Positions 28,063 through 35,343 of a stretch of 36,884 nt of DNA are shown one piece after another. The notes below the pieces were generated by a model that saw only the letters and a program-made list of their open reading frames with translations, did not search any database and had not been told where the DNA came from. A program made the position numbers and the translations under genes. The stretch is from Gammaproteobacteria bacterium (GTDB lineage: Bacteria > Pseudomonadota > Gammaproteobacteria > JAJPIJ01), in contig JAJVHZ010000005.1 of assembly GCA_022072255.1 (NCBI GenBank), positions 1 through 36,884 of the forward strand. The letters run 5' to 3'. Position 1 is the first letter of the stretch. Every line of letters begins with the position of its first letter.

Positions 28063-29112
28063 ATGAGAAATGCACTGCTGGCAATAATGGTGGGCATGGT
28101 TCTGCCGTTGCAGGGTCAGACCGATCAGTTCTGGTCCGTCGATACCTGGACATCTCCCTTTGACTACGGGAGCAGTTCGAGAACCATCGAATATCAGCCG
28201 TTGACTGCCGCCACAAGGCCTTGGCGCATCTGCGCCGCATATCCTCATATCAAGGATTCCTACTGGCTGTCGGTGAATTTTGGCATGGTCGAGCATACCC
28301 GCGCGCTTGGGCTGAAGCTTCGGGTGGTCGAGGCCGGCGGTTATCCCAACCTGGAGCGTCAGGTAGCGCAGATTGAGGAATGCTCCCGCGATGCTGATGC
28401 GGTCATAGTGGGGACGGTCTCTTTCGACGGCCTGACCCCGCTGATTCAGCGATTGTCTCAGACCAAGCCGGTAATTGCGGCAGTCAACGACATCAATAGC
28501 GCAGGCATAACGGCCAAGGCCGGGGTCTCGTGGGTAGCGATGGGGGCGGCAGTTGGCGAATACCTGGCACTCAGGCATCCCGCAGGACAGCGGCCGGTCA
28601 GGATCGCCTGGTTCCCCGGGCCCAAGGGAGCCGGCTGGGTGAAATTCGTGGAGGCGGGGTTCTACCGCACGCTCAGCGAGAGTTCTGCGGAAATTGTCGC
28701 GGTGAAATGGGGCGACACCGGATTTGAGTCGCAGCTGTTGCTACTCGAGGAGGTGCTTGAGGAACATCCGGACATCGATTACGTCGTCGGCAGCGCAGTA
28801 ACGGCCGATGCCGCCGTAAGCCTGTTGCGTGCGAAGGGTCTTACGCACCAGATTGGAATACTCGCAGATTACTTCACCCATGGAACGTTTCGCGCAATCA
28901 AGCGCGGCAAGGTATTAGCCGCGCCAACCGACTCGCCCGTCATGCAAGGCAAGATCGCAATCGACATGGCGGCCCGAGCGTTGGAGGGTTCACTGAAGAT
29001 CATTCATGCCGGGCCGACCATCCGAATAGTCGACCAAGGGAACGTAACCGATCTTGACATCGAAGACAGCCTCGCTCCTGCATGGTTCAAGCCGACATTT
29101 GTCGTGGAATGA
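28063..29112 (+). CDS. torT: TorT-like periplasmic sensor protein
   Basis: This periplasmic binding protein of 349 residues belongs to the ribose-binding-protein-like superfamily. In Escherichia coli TorT binds TMAO and signals through the TorS periplasmic domain. The N-terminal signal (residues 1-19) is short, ending near LQGQ. TorT-like blocks include RICAAYPHIKDSYWLSVNFGMVEHTRALGLKL, EAGGYPNLERQVAQIEEC, VIVGTVSFDGL, WFPGPKGAGWVKFVEAGF and DYVVGSAVTADAA. They end with ILADYFTHGTFRAIKRGKVLAAPTDSP. It lies beside a TorS-like kinase, so ligand reception is clear in outline, but the ligand need not be TMAO. Confidence 0.9.
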   Translation: MRNALLAIMVGMVLPLQGQTDQFWSVDTWTSPFDYGSSSRTIEYQPLTAATRPWRICAAYPHIKDSYWLSVNFGMVEHTRALGLKLRVVEAGGYPNLERQVAQIEECSRDADAVIVGTVSFDGLTPLIQRLSQTKPVIAAVNDINSAGITAKAGVSWVAMGAAVGEYLALRHPAGQRPVRIAWFPGPKGAGWVKFVEAGFYRTLSESSAEIVAVKWGDTGFESQLLLLEEVLEEHPDIDYVVGSAVTADAAVSLLRAKGLTHQIGILADYFTHGTFRAIKRGKVLAAPTDSPVMQGKIAIDMAARALEGSLKIIHAGPTIRIVDQGNVTDLDIEDSLAPAWFKPTFVVE

Positions 29113-29215
29113 CTTCAAATCGGCGGCGTATTGAAACATGAGCATGCAGTATGCGTTGGAGCGATAGTACGTCGATATCGAGTGTTCCGCAGAGCGTGCT
29201 ATGTCGCGATGGCAC

Positions 29216-29536
29216 TCAGCAAACAAGACCGCATCGGTATTTCCGAAGACACCCGTATAGGGGAACAGGTCGCTGGCAGCCAACCGCTCCCTCCCTATCT
29301 GCCAATTCCACCACCGAGCCCAAACTCACCACGGTACCCCAAGACTCCATCGGTGCCGCCTGCAGCCGCCCCCGCTTGCCCAACGTGAACTGCTCAGGGT
29401 CTCGGAACATCACCGTACAGACACAACAACTGAAGAACGGCGTCCGGTGCGGCGGCTTGCCGCCACGCAGCACTATCACTTGCTCGTAGAAATGTCCGCC
29501 GCAAAGTGGGCACCGGAATCGTGGGTAGTCCGTCAG
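29216..29536 (-). CDS. Zinc-ribbon-like small protein of a decayed mobile element
   Basis: This encodes about 106 residues if a CTG at 29536 serves as start (LTDYPRFRCPLCGGHFYEQ). No ATG gives a sensible N-terminus, so the start may be lost. Two CxxC pairs (CPLC and CCVC) flank VLRGGKPPHRTPFF and precede VMFRDPEQFT, a pattern I associate with hypothetical proteins on integrative elements. The C-terminal 45 residues look unstructured. A LexA-boxed promoter sits just upstream. It may be a pseudogene. Confidence 0.45.
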   Translation of the reverse strand: MTDYPRFRCPLCGGHFYEQVIVLRGGKPPHRTPFFSCCVCTVMFRDPEQFTLGKRGRLQAAPMESWGTVVSLGSVVELADREGAVGCQRPVPLYGCLRKYRCGLVC

Positions 29537-29548
29537 GTGCGCGCGGAA

Positions 29549-29576
29549 ATAATACTGTACTAATGTACAGTAGCAA
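29549..29576 (-). promoter_or_regulatory. Promoter with LexA-like SOS box in its spacer
   Basis: On the minus strand the -35 is TTGCTA (29571-29576), the spacer 16 nt and the -10 TATTAT (29549-29554). The 20-bp palindrome at 29553-29572 has perfect 8-bp arms TACTGTAC and GTACAGTA and fits CTG-N10-CAG, the gammaproteobacterial LexA box. LexA bound there would occlude RNA polymerase. The predicted transcript starts near 29542 and reads into the zinc-ribbon ORF. Confidence 0.75.
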
Positions 29577-29603
29577 GTACGGCGTACGTAGCGTCGGTGT
29601 GGT

Positions 29604-29793
29604 CTAGGCCGACATTTTCGCGCGGGGTGACTCACCCTGTTGAAATCGCCGGAATATCTCCTCGTGGTGAACAGCCGTATCAGCAGGAGCGGCTACTCCG
29701 ATACGTACCTGGTTGCCCTTAACCCCGACGGGTGACCTCGATGGCCTCACCGATTCTGATGGTTTCGCCTGCGCGGCGGGTGAGAATGAGCAT
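29604..29793 (-). pseudogene. csrA: csrA-type carbon storage regulator, frameshifted
   Basis: The ATG at 29793 is preceded by AGGAGG and starts [21 protein letters not shown], an unmistakable CsrA N-terminus. The frame then hits TAA at 29719-29721. Shifting by one base near 29730 restores [32 protein letters not shown] and a stop at 29604-29606, giving about 62 residues. The lesion is one inserted or two lost bases. CsrA homologues are common cargo on integrative elements. This copy cannot make a full protein unless the ribosome shifts or the base is a sequencing error. Confidence 0.88.
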
Positions 29794-30111
29794 GATGCCT
29801 CCTTGCTGGTTGGTGGACGTGAATCCGGGCTATCTGCCCGTGAGTGAGAAACTACTGCTCCCGCCGACAGTGGGTTAGCGGGGGCTATTGAACGTGGGCA
29901 TCATTTCACGTTAGCCCTTCTTCGCCGTGGACGTGGGAGTGAGGGTAACGCTGAGGGCGGTATCAGAGGTGGCAAGGTCGAGATCGGCCTGAATCCTTGC
30001 TAATCTGAGTGACAAGCGGGTGTATCAAACTCGTGACCGCATCGAACCCAGACTCGATATTACGACCATTACAATCAGCGAGTTAGGCGGATAGCTGGTG
30101 GAGGTAGCGCC
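29794..30111. other. Right arm of the island, no intact gene
   Basis: No intact gene is visible. On the minus strand the end of a protein-like frame can be read (ATSDTALSVTLTPTSTAKKG followed by a stop at about 29910), without an identifiable upstream part. A small hairpin (CGGGC with GCCCG) lies at about 29826-29840. TGGTGGAGG at 30096-30104 is the exact reverse complement of the last nine bases of ssrA, next to the direct copy. Confidence 0.4.
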
Positions 30112-30128
30112 TCCCGCCGCCTACACCA
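30112..30128 (+). repeat. Right attachment-site copy (attR candidate)
   Basis: TCCCGCCGCCTACACCA matches the last 17 bases of ssrA at 16 of 17 positions, in direct orientation. It lies where the sequence changes back to the GC-rich composition of the core. The adjacent inverted copy of the terminal nine bases at 30096-30104 gives the site a partly palindromic look. Confidence 0.6.
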
Positions 30129-30597
30129 TTCTCACCAGGCCCAACCATCACAGGTTGCGCTTCTTGCTTTCCCGAGCGCGCCCGCTGGCGGGGTCTCGGA
30201 CCCCGCCTCGCGAGCGCCGCCCCTTGCGATCCGCCGGTCCCGCCCGATCCAGGGCCTCTCCTCTCTCCGCTTGCCGCGGTGGTCTCGCGAGCATTCGCGA
30301 AACCAATTCCCCTGTCGTTGAACAGCGCGATGTCGCTCGCACCGTTCGGGCCGATGCCCCCTGGCTCGAACTCCTCTACTGGCAGGCTGAGCCCCTTGAT
30401 GGCCGCCACGCCACTGTGGTGGCTCGCCGGCACCTCACGTTCCAGCAGTGCGGCTGCGCGGGAACGCGACCGAAAAGCGCGTCATCTAATGGTCGGGATC
30501 ACGCGCGACCAAACATCGCCGACCGGCTCGGTGCCTGACCCATCCGCGCGTACCCGCCGCGGTTCGCCGACTAACGAAATGGAGCGAGGACACTAAG
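30129..30597. other. GC-rich region without a recognised gene
   Basis: I see no gene I can name here. Both strands have open frames, as expected at this GC content. On the minus strand a stretch at about 30290-30430 (SHHSGVAAIKGLSLPVEEFEPGG and onward) looks protein-like but crosses into the inferred attachment site and has no family I know. The last 15 bases hold the GAGGA ribosome-binding sequence of the next gene. Confidence 0.4.
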
Positions 30598-30936
30598 ATG
30601 CTCAACTACGCAATTGCTGCCTTTGCCATAGCCGCCGTTGGCGGCGTAGTCCTGGCCACGCGAGTGCTGCGTGACAAGTTCGCACCTTGGGCGTTGTCGC
30701 TACTGCACGCGCTACTCGGGGCGGCGGGTCTGGTCCTGCTGATCGGCATGCTGGTGCAGGGGAACGCGCCACAGAAGGTGCTGGTGGGCTTCGGGCTCAT
30801 GTTGGTCGCCGCACTGGGCGGTTTCTTCCTCGCTTCCTTTCATTTGCGCCGGAGGCTGCCGCCCAAGGCGGTCGTGGTCGTACATGCCGGCATCGCAGCG
30901 GCAGGCTTCCTGACGCTGCTCAGCCTGCTGTTCTGA
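30598..30936 (+). CDS. Small four-helix membrane protein, unknown function
   Basis: This encodes 112 residues with four hydrophobic segments: about 2-20, 30-52, 58-80 and 88-110. Basic turns (LRDKF, HLRRRLPPK) separate them. GAGGA lies 8 nt before the ATG. No family is recognised. It is followed after 4 bp by a DUF2231-type membrane protein, so the two are probably translationally coupled and may act together in the inner membrane. Confidence 0.75.
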   Translation: MLNYAIAAFAIAAVGGVVLATRVLRDKFAPWALSLLHALLGAAGLVLLIGMLVQGNAPQKVLVGFGLMLVAALGGFFLASFHLRRRLPPKAVVVVHAGIAAAGFLTLLSLLF

Positions 30937-30940
30937 CGCC

Positions 30941-31357
30941 ATGCGCCATCCGCTGCATCCAGCACTGGTGCACTTTCCCGTGGCCTGCTGGACTTTGGCC
31001 ACCGCTGCCGACTTCGCCAGCCTTTGGCTTGGCGAAGCGGCGTGGCGCTGGTCCGGCGGCCTGCTCGTGGTCGGCTGCGCGACAGCCCTGGCCGCGATGC
31101 TGGCGGGGATGATGGAGTTGTCGCGCGTCGCCGATGGCGCGGCATTGCGCGACACCTATCTGCACATGACGGCGATGCTTGCCGCGTTCATGCAGTACGC
31201 CATCAGTCTGCTGCTGCGGCTCGATTATCTGCAATCGCTGGCCCCAGGCACCGTTTCTCTGCTGCTGGATGCCGGCGGATTCGTCGCATTGACTGCGGGC
31301 GGCTGGCTCGGCGGCCGTCTGGTGTATGGCCACGGCGTGGGCGGCGACAGTGCATAG
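30941..31357 (+). CDS. DUF2231-type membrane protein
   Basis: This encodes 138 residues. The N-terminus RHPLHPALVHFPVACWTLA has the HPxHPxxxHFP signature of DUF2231 proteins, followed by about four membrane segments. The ATG is 4 bp after the stop of the previous small membrane protein and has no separate ribosome-binding sequence. The biochemical role of the family is not established. Some members sit near cytochromes or redox proteins, but no such gene is adjacent here. Confidence 0.8.
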   Translation: MRHPLHPALVHFPVACWTLATAADFASLWLGEAAWRWSGGLLVVGCATALAAMLAGMMELSRVADGAALRDTYLHMTAMLAAFMQYAISLLLRLDYLQSLAPGTVSLLLDAGGFVALTAGGWLGGRLVYGHGVGGDSA

Positions 31358-31456
31358 GCGCCGTCTCCGCGTGCCATCCGCAGATCGCGGCGACAGGAAG
31401 CCGTTCGCCGGTTCCCGATCTGACTTCGCTCATCCGTCCTCGACCAGGAGTTCTTC

Positions 31457-32188
31457 ATGCCCGCACGTACCCCCCTCGCAGTACTCAAACCAGAAGATGC
31501 TGCGGCCGGAACCAAAACTTCCGATCGCATACGCCGACGGATGATCGAGGCAGGGCAGCGCTTCCACGCCAACGACAATATTTCGGCGTTCATTCGCGAG
31601 GGTGAACTGGACGAGCTACGCCAGGAAGTGGAAGGCAGGCTGCGCGAGGTCCTCCAGGCGCTCGTGATAGACACCGAAAACGACCACAACACCGCCGATA
31701 CCGCGCGGCGTGTGGCCAAGATGCTTGTCCACGAATCGTTTCGCGGCCGCTACGAAGCTGCGCCCCCGGTCACGACATTCCCGAACATCTCGCGCTTGAA
31801 CGGGCTGTTGATCGTGGGGCCGATCAAGGTGCGCAGCGCCTGCTCCCATCACCTCTGTCCGATCCTCGGCAGGGTCTGGGTGGGCGTCATGCCCGATTCG
31901 TCCTCCGCCCTCATGGGGCTGTCCAAGTACGCGCGCCTTTGCGAGTGGATCATGAGTCGTCCGCAAATCCAGGAAGAGGCCGTGATGATGCTCGCCGACG
32001 AACTTGAACGGCGCATGAAGCCGGACGGGCTGGCGGTGGTCATGGAGGCCAGTCACTTCTGCATGCATTGGCGCGGTGTCAGGGACGATGACTCGTTGAT
32101 GACCAGCTCCATCATGCGCGGAGCATTTCTGAAGAACGCGGCGCTGCAGCGAGAGTTCCTGAGTCTGCTCGGCAAGCCGAGTCACTGA
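31457..32188 (+). CDS. folE: GTP cyclohydrolase I (FolE)
   Basis: This converts GTP to 7,8-dihydroneopterin triphosphate, the first step to folate and other pteridines. It is 243 residues, slightly longer than Escherichia coli FolE because of an N-terminal extension. The start has AGGAG upstream. Conserved parts are DTARRVAKMLVHESFRGRY and the zinc/catalytic block SACSHHLCPILGRVWVGVMP. After LMGLSKYARLCEWIMSRPQ, the second zinc cysteine lies in FCMHWRGVRDDDSLMTSS. RGAF follows. It lies 99 bp after the DUF2231 gene and may belong to the same transcript. Confidence 0.95.
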   Translation: MPARTPLAVLKPEDAAAGTKTSDRIRRRMIEAGQRFHANDNISAFIREGELDELRQEVEGRLREVLQALVIDTENDHNTADTARRVAKMLVHESFRGRYEAAPPVTTFPNISRLNGLLIVGPIKVRSACSHHLCPILGRVWVGVMPDSSSALMGLSKYARLCEWIMSRPQIQEEAVMMLADELERRMKPDGLAVVMEASHFCMHWRGVRDDDSLMTSSIMRGAFLKNAALQREFLSLLGKPSH

Positions 32189-32481
32189 ATAGGAGTGCGG
32201 AAATACCGATCACGACCCAAATGCCGTTGCGGTCGCGGGGGCCGGCGCGCACCAGCCGTCGTCCGGGTTGCGAGGTGCCGCCAGACCATCGTTCAGGCTT
32301 TACAATTGAATGGGCCGGAGGGCTGAAAGCAAGGCATTCCTGCTGCCCTCCGGGTAATGGCTCCGGATTGCCCGACGCTGCGGCAGGTGCGGCCGGGAAG
32401 CTGGATCTACCCCCGGCGGGAACGCCGCCGGCACTCGCGGCATCCAATACGCACCTGACCACTCTCTCACGTGAGGCCTCC

Positions 32482-33189
32482 GTGCTCACCGCTACCGCAA
32501 CAGACTTCAAGAACCTCGGCGACACCGCCCTCGCGCAACACATCGCCGCGGGTAACACGATGGCGCTGGAGGCGCTGATGCGTCGTTACAACCGGCCGCT
32601 ATACCGCGCGGCGCGCAGCATACTCAAGGACGACGCCGAGGCCGAAGACGTCGTGCAAGAGACCTACATTCGGGCCTACAAGACCATACGCAACTTTCGC
32701 GGCGATGCGAAGCTGTCCACCTGGCTCACCCGCATTGCCATCAACGAGGCGCTGGCCCGTGCGCGGACGTACAGGCGCCGCGCCGAGATCATTGCCCTCG
32801 GCGGCGATGCCGCGCCGATACCCGAATCGGCAGAGGATCTCCCGATGCCAGAGGACGTCGCCGAAACTCCTGAAAACGCCGCATTGCGGGCGGAGGTTCG
32901 CCGCCTGATCGAACGCAGGATTGATGGCCTGCCGGCGGTGTTCCGCAGCGTATTCGTGTTGCGCGCACTGGAAGAAATGACGGTCGAGGAAACCGCCGCC
33001 TGCCTCGGCGTGCCCGAGGCCACCGTGCGCACCCGCTATTTCCGCGCCCGGGGCCTGCTGCGTGAGGCGCTGGCGCGTGAGATTGATCTCCACCTCGAGA
33101 GTGCCTTCGGCTTCGATGGCGCGCGCTGCGACCGCGTGGTCGCTCGCGTGCTGGCGCGGTTGCGGAACTCCACCACCATCGCCCCGTGA
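32482..33189 (+). CDS. ECF-type RNA polymerase sigma factor
   Basis: This encodes 235 residues from the GTG at 32482, preceded by GTGAGG at 5-6 nt. The frame is open upstream to 32221, but that part is low-complexity and unconserved. Region 2 is MALEALMRRYNRPLYRAARSILKDDAEAEDVVQETYIRAYKTI with the promoter-melting block STWLTRIAINEALARAR. Region 4 is LPAVFRSVFVLRALEEMTVEETAACLGVPEATVRTRYFRARGLLREAL. A C-terminal tail of about 35 residues ends in RNSTTIAP. No anti-sigma gene is recognisable next to it, so its control is unclear. The 293 bp upstream shows no intact gene. Confidence 0.92.
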   Translation: MLTATATDFKNLGDTALAQHIAAGNTMALEALMRRYNRPLYRAARSILKDDAEAEDVVQETYIRAYKTIRNFRGDAKLSTWLTRIAINEALARARTYRRRAEIIALGGDAAPIPESAEDLPMPEDVAETPENAALRAEVRRLIERRIDGLPAVFRSVFVLRALEEMTVEETAACLGVPEATVRTRYFRARGLLREALAREIDLHLESAFGFDGARCDRVVARVLARLRNSTTIAP

Positions 33190-33576
33190 GGCCGCTTTGC
33201 ACCGAGGACGTTTGCACGCGAGCCAAGCGGTACAACCTGAAATTCTTATCCCTCCCCGCGACTGGCGCCGATCAGGACGATCTGGAAGAGCACGCCGATG
33301 ACCGTGTCGGAGTCGCCATGGGCTGATCGGCGGGGCTGTCCAGCATCAGAATTTCGCTGGGAACTGGCGATCCCCTGGCCGGCACCTCACGACGCCGGGG
33401 TGGATGACTGAGCATCAGTGACGGCTGTCCTGCCGACGGATATCCTGTCTCGCCGCCACCCGCGCCGTGCATGGCGCCCGGACGCTGATATCGCCGGCGC
33501 GGTGGAGGCGGCCGGGACGGCCCCCTCCCGCATGGGTCGGGCGCCGCAGCGCTTCATTACGAGACGGATCCTGACG
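33190..33576. other. Region without a recognised gene between sigma factor and MOSC gene
   Basis: I find no gene I can support. The MOSC frame is open back to 33418, but the added residues are unconserved. On the minus strand a short hydrophobic frame (DTVIGVLFQIVLIGASRGEG and stop, about 33257-33320) looks like the end of a membrane protein, possibly decayed. This is weak evidence. Confidence 0.35.
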
Positions 33577-34284
33577 ATGAGCGAGAGACGGCAGGTCAGC
33601 ATCGACCGGCTGCTGGTCGGACGTTGCGTTCCTTTCGGGCCGAACGGCGAGCCCAGCGGTATCGACAAGCGCTGCGTCACGGGGACCGTGCCGCTGGGCG
33701 CGCTCGGCCTCGCCGGCGACGAGCAGGGTGACCGGCACCACCACGGCGGGCCGGACAAGGCTCTGCACCACTACGCCGCCGAGCATTACGCCGTATGGCG
33801 CAGCGAGCTTCCCGATGTAGCCGAGGCGCATTGGCGGCCAGGGGCGTTCGGCGAGAATCTCAGCACGGTCGGTCTCACCGAGCATGACGTCTGCGTCGGC
33901 GACCTCCTCCGGCTCGGCAAGGCCCTCATCCAGGTCTCGCAGGCACGCCAACCCTGCTGGAGGCTCAACGTACGGTTCGGGCGACCGGACATGTCGCGGC
34001 TCGTGCAGGCGAGCGCGCGCACGGGCTGGTACTACCGCGTGCTGGAGAACGGCGAGATCGCGGCAGGGATGGCCATGCAGCTGATCGAGCGCCCGCACCC
34101 GGAGTGGACGTTGGCGCGGCTGCTGCACCATCTGTACGCCGACCCGCTGGAGCCGCAGGCACTGGAGGCAATCGCGAGGCTGGACGTCCTGCCGCAGTCC
34201 TGGCGGCAGCTTGCCGAGCGCCGCCTCCAGACCGGGCGTGTCGAGGACGGCTCGGCCAGGCTCGACACGCCGCCGGTCAGGTAA
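33577..34284 (+). CDS. yiiM: YiiM-like MOSC-domain protein
   Basis: This encodes 235 residues from the ATG at 33577, chosen because the family begins here. MOSC proteins bind molybdenum cofactor-sulfur centres. Escherichia coli YiiM detoxifies N-hydroxylated base analogues. The YiiM pattern is strong: LGLAGDEQGDRHHHGGPDKALHHYAAEHYAVW, then GAFGENLSTVGLTEHDVCVGD and ALIQVSQARQPCWRLN. The catalytic cysteine lies in QPCWRLN, and GWYYRVLENGEI follows. The C-terminal 3-alpha domain is present (LPQSWRQLAERRL). Only a weak Shine-Dalgarno sequence is visible. Confidence 0.9.
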   Translation: MSERRQVSIDRLLVGRCVPFGPNGEPSGIDKRCVTGTVPLGALGLAGDEQGDRHHHGGPDKALHHYAAEHYAVWRSELPDVAEAHWRPGAFGENLSTVGLTEHDVCVGDLLRLGKALIQVSQARQPCWRLNVRFGRPDMSRLVQASARTGWYYRVLENGEIAAGMAMQLIERPHPEWTLARLLHHLYADPLEPQALEAIARLDVLPQSWRQLAERRLQTGRVEDGSARLDTPPVR

Positions 34285-34329
34285 TCTGCCCCACCGAAAG
34301 GCTGGCCACGCGCACGTCTGAGTCTTGCC

Positions 34330-34537
34330 AGCGGGATCCGCGCGCCCCTCTTCTCGTGCGTCACGCCGTCGCGAATGTTGCAGAGGCGCCTGAAGGCCGG
34401 AATGATCTTCTCGTCCAGAGCAACCACGATGATGACGGTCTGGAGCCGGCATGGTCATTGAAGATGCGAATGACCGCCTGTGCGCGGGTGCTGTCGAGAG
34501 GTGCGGTGGGCTCATCGGCGAGGATCACGGGGGGTGG
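34330..34537 (-). pseudogene. ABC-transporter ATPase, C-terminal remnant
   Basis: The minus strand encodes VILADEPTAPLDSTRAQAVI followed by RIFNDHAG, the Walker B and D-loop region of a LolD/MacB-type ABC ATPase. The frame is then shifted by one base, after which TVIIVVALDEKIIPAFRRLC, NIRDGVTHEKRG and a short tail continue. The switch-region His of TVIVVTHDE is Ala-Leu here. Walker A and the signature motif are missing: the match starts at about 34537, right at the start of the divergent GNAT gene. The fragment is truncated and frameshifted, so non-functional. Confidence 0.8.
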
Positions 34538-34539
34538 CT

Positions 34540-35139
34540 ATGATCTGCAGGACGGCAGAGGAGTTCGGGAATCTGCGGCTGGCCACCATTGCAGACGCCG
34601 CGCTGCTGGCAGTGCTCGGCAATATCGCAGGCGAGGGGCTCCCGCTTCATGTCTGGGAAGGCTTGGCCGCGCCGGACGAAAGCGCCTGGGACGTGGGACG
34701 CCGGCGCGCGGCGCGCGAGGAAGGCAGCTTCTCCTACCGCAACGCCACCATCATCGAACACGGCGGCCAGTGTGCCGGCTGTCTCGTCGGCTACGCGATA
34801 CCGGACGCCCCGGCATCCATCCCGCAGGAGCTGCCCGCGATGTTCGTCCCGCTCCAGGAACTGGAGGGCCTGGCGCTCGGCACATGGTACGTGAATGTGC
34901 TCGCGGTCCTGCCGCAGTTTCGCGGTATCGGCCTGGGTACCCGCCTGCTCCAGCGTGCCGAGGCGAACGCGGGCGCACTCGGGAAACACGGGCTGAGCGT
35001 CATCGTCTCCGACGCCAATGCCGGGGCGCGGCGCCTGTACGAGCGCTGCGGTTACCGCGTGACGGCGTCGCGCGCGATGATCAAGAACGGCTGGCGCAGC
35101 GATGGCCGCGATTGGATCCTCCTGGTCAAACGGGTTTGA
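34540..35139 (+). CDS. GNAT-family N-acetyltransferase
   Basis: This encodes 199 residues from the ATG at 34540, preceded by a G-rich ribosome-binding sequence. The acetyl-CoA-binding motif is VLPQFRGIGLGTRLLQRAEANA (about residues 125-146). SVIVSDANAGARRLYERCGYRV follows, the usual GNAT motif B. Upstream it has a segment common in a subfamily of uncharacterised enzymes (IAGEGLPLHVWEGLA). The acceptor substrate cannot be told. It abuts the ABC-ATPase remnant head-to-head. Confidence 0.88.
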   Translation: MICRTAEEFGNLRLATIADAALLAVLGNIAGEGLPLHVWEGLAAPDESAWDVGRRRAAREEGSFSYRNATIIEHGGQCAGCLVGYAIPDAPASIPQELPAMFVPLQELEGLALGTWYVNVLAVLPQFRGIGLGTRLLQRAEANAGALGKHGLSVIVSDANAGARRLYERCGYRVTASRAMIKNGWRSDGRDWILLVKRV

Positions 35140-35343
35140 GATCATTCGCGCGCGCAGGCCAGCTTCGAGGAGGACGCGGCAGTCGTCCATCTCCACAAGG
35201 CGCCGGGTAGCGGCCCGCGCCGACCAGTGACGCACGCCGCGTACAGTTTCCGGACCGCCGGTCGATACTGGCCATGGCCGCCGGCGATTGCCGGTCTGCT
35301 AGACTCGGCGTCGTGCGGCAGTGGACAGACTGGAGGGCAGGAC

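Larger units (their letters stand above)
21839..30128. mobile_element. Genomic island at the ssrA 3' end carrying a TorTSR-like relay
   Basis: This is an 8.3-kb segment bounded on the left by ssrA and on the right by a 16/17 direct copy of the ssrA 3' end. Its interior, especially 22240-29800, is visibly poorer in GC and uses more A/T-ending codons than the flanks. Gene content: an exported protein of unknown family, an exported cupin, torR-, torS- and torT-like genes, then decayed mobile-element material (zinc-ribbon ORF, LexA-boxed promoter, frameshifted csrA). No integrase, relaxase or transposase is recognisable, so the element is probably immobile now. Boundaries are inferred. Confidence 0.6.

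Noticed and set aside
28990-29283. 97-codon minus-strand open frame overlapping the torT-like 3' end
   Set aside because: It is partly antisense to torT and has no motif; the first 60 residues look protein-like but cannot be supported as a gene.
30083-30433. 116-codon minus-strand open frame around the right attachment site
   Set aside because: It runs across the inferred attachment site, has no ribosome-binding sequence and no known family; too weak to call a gene.
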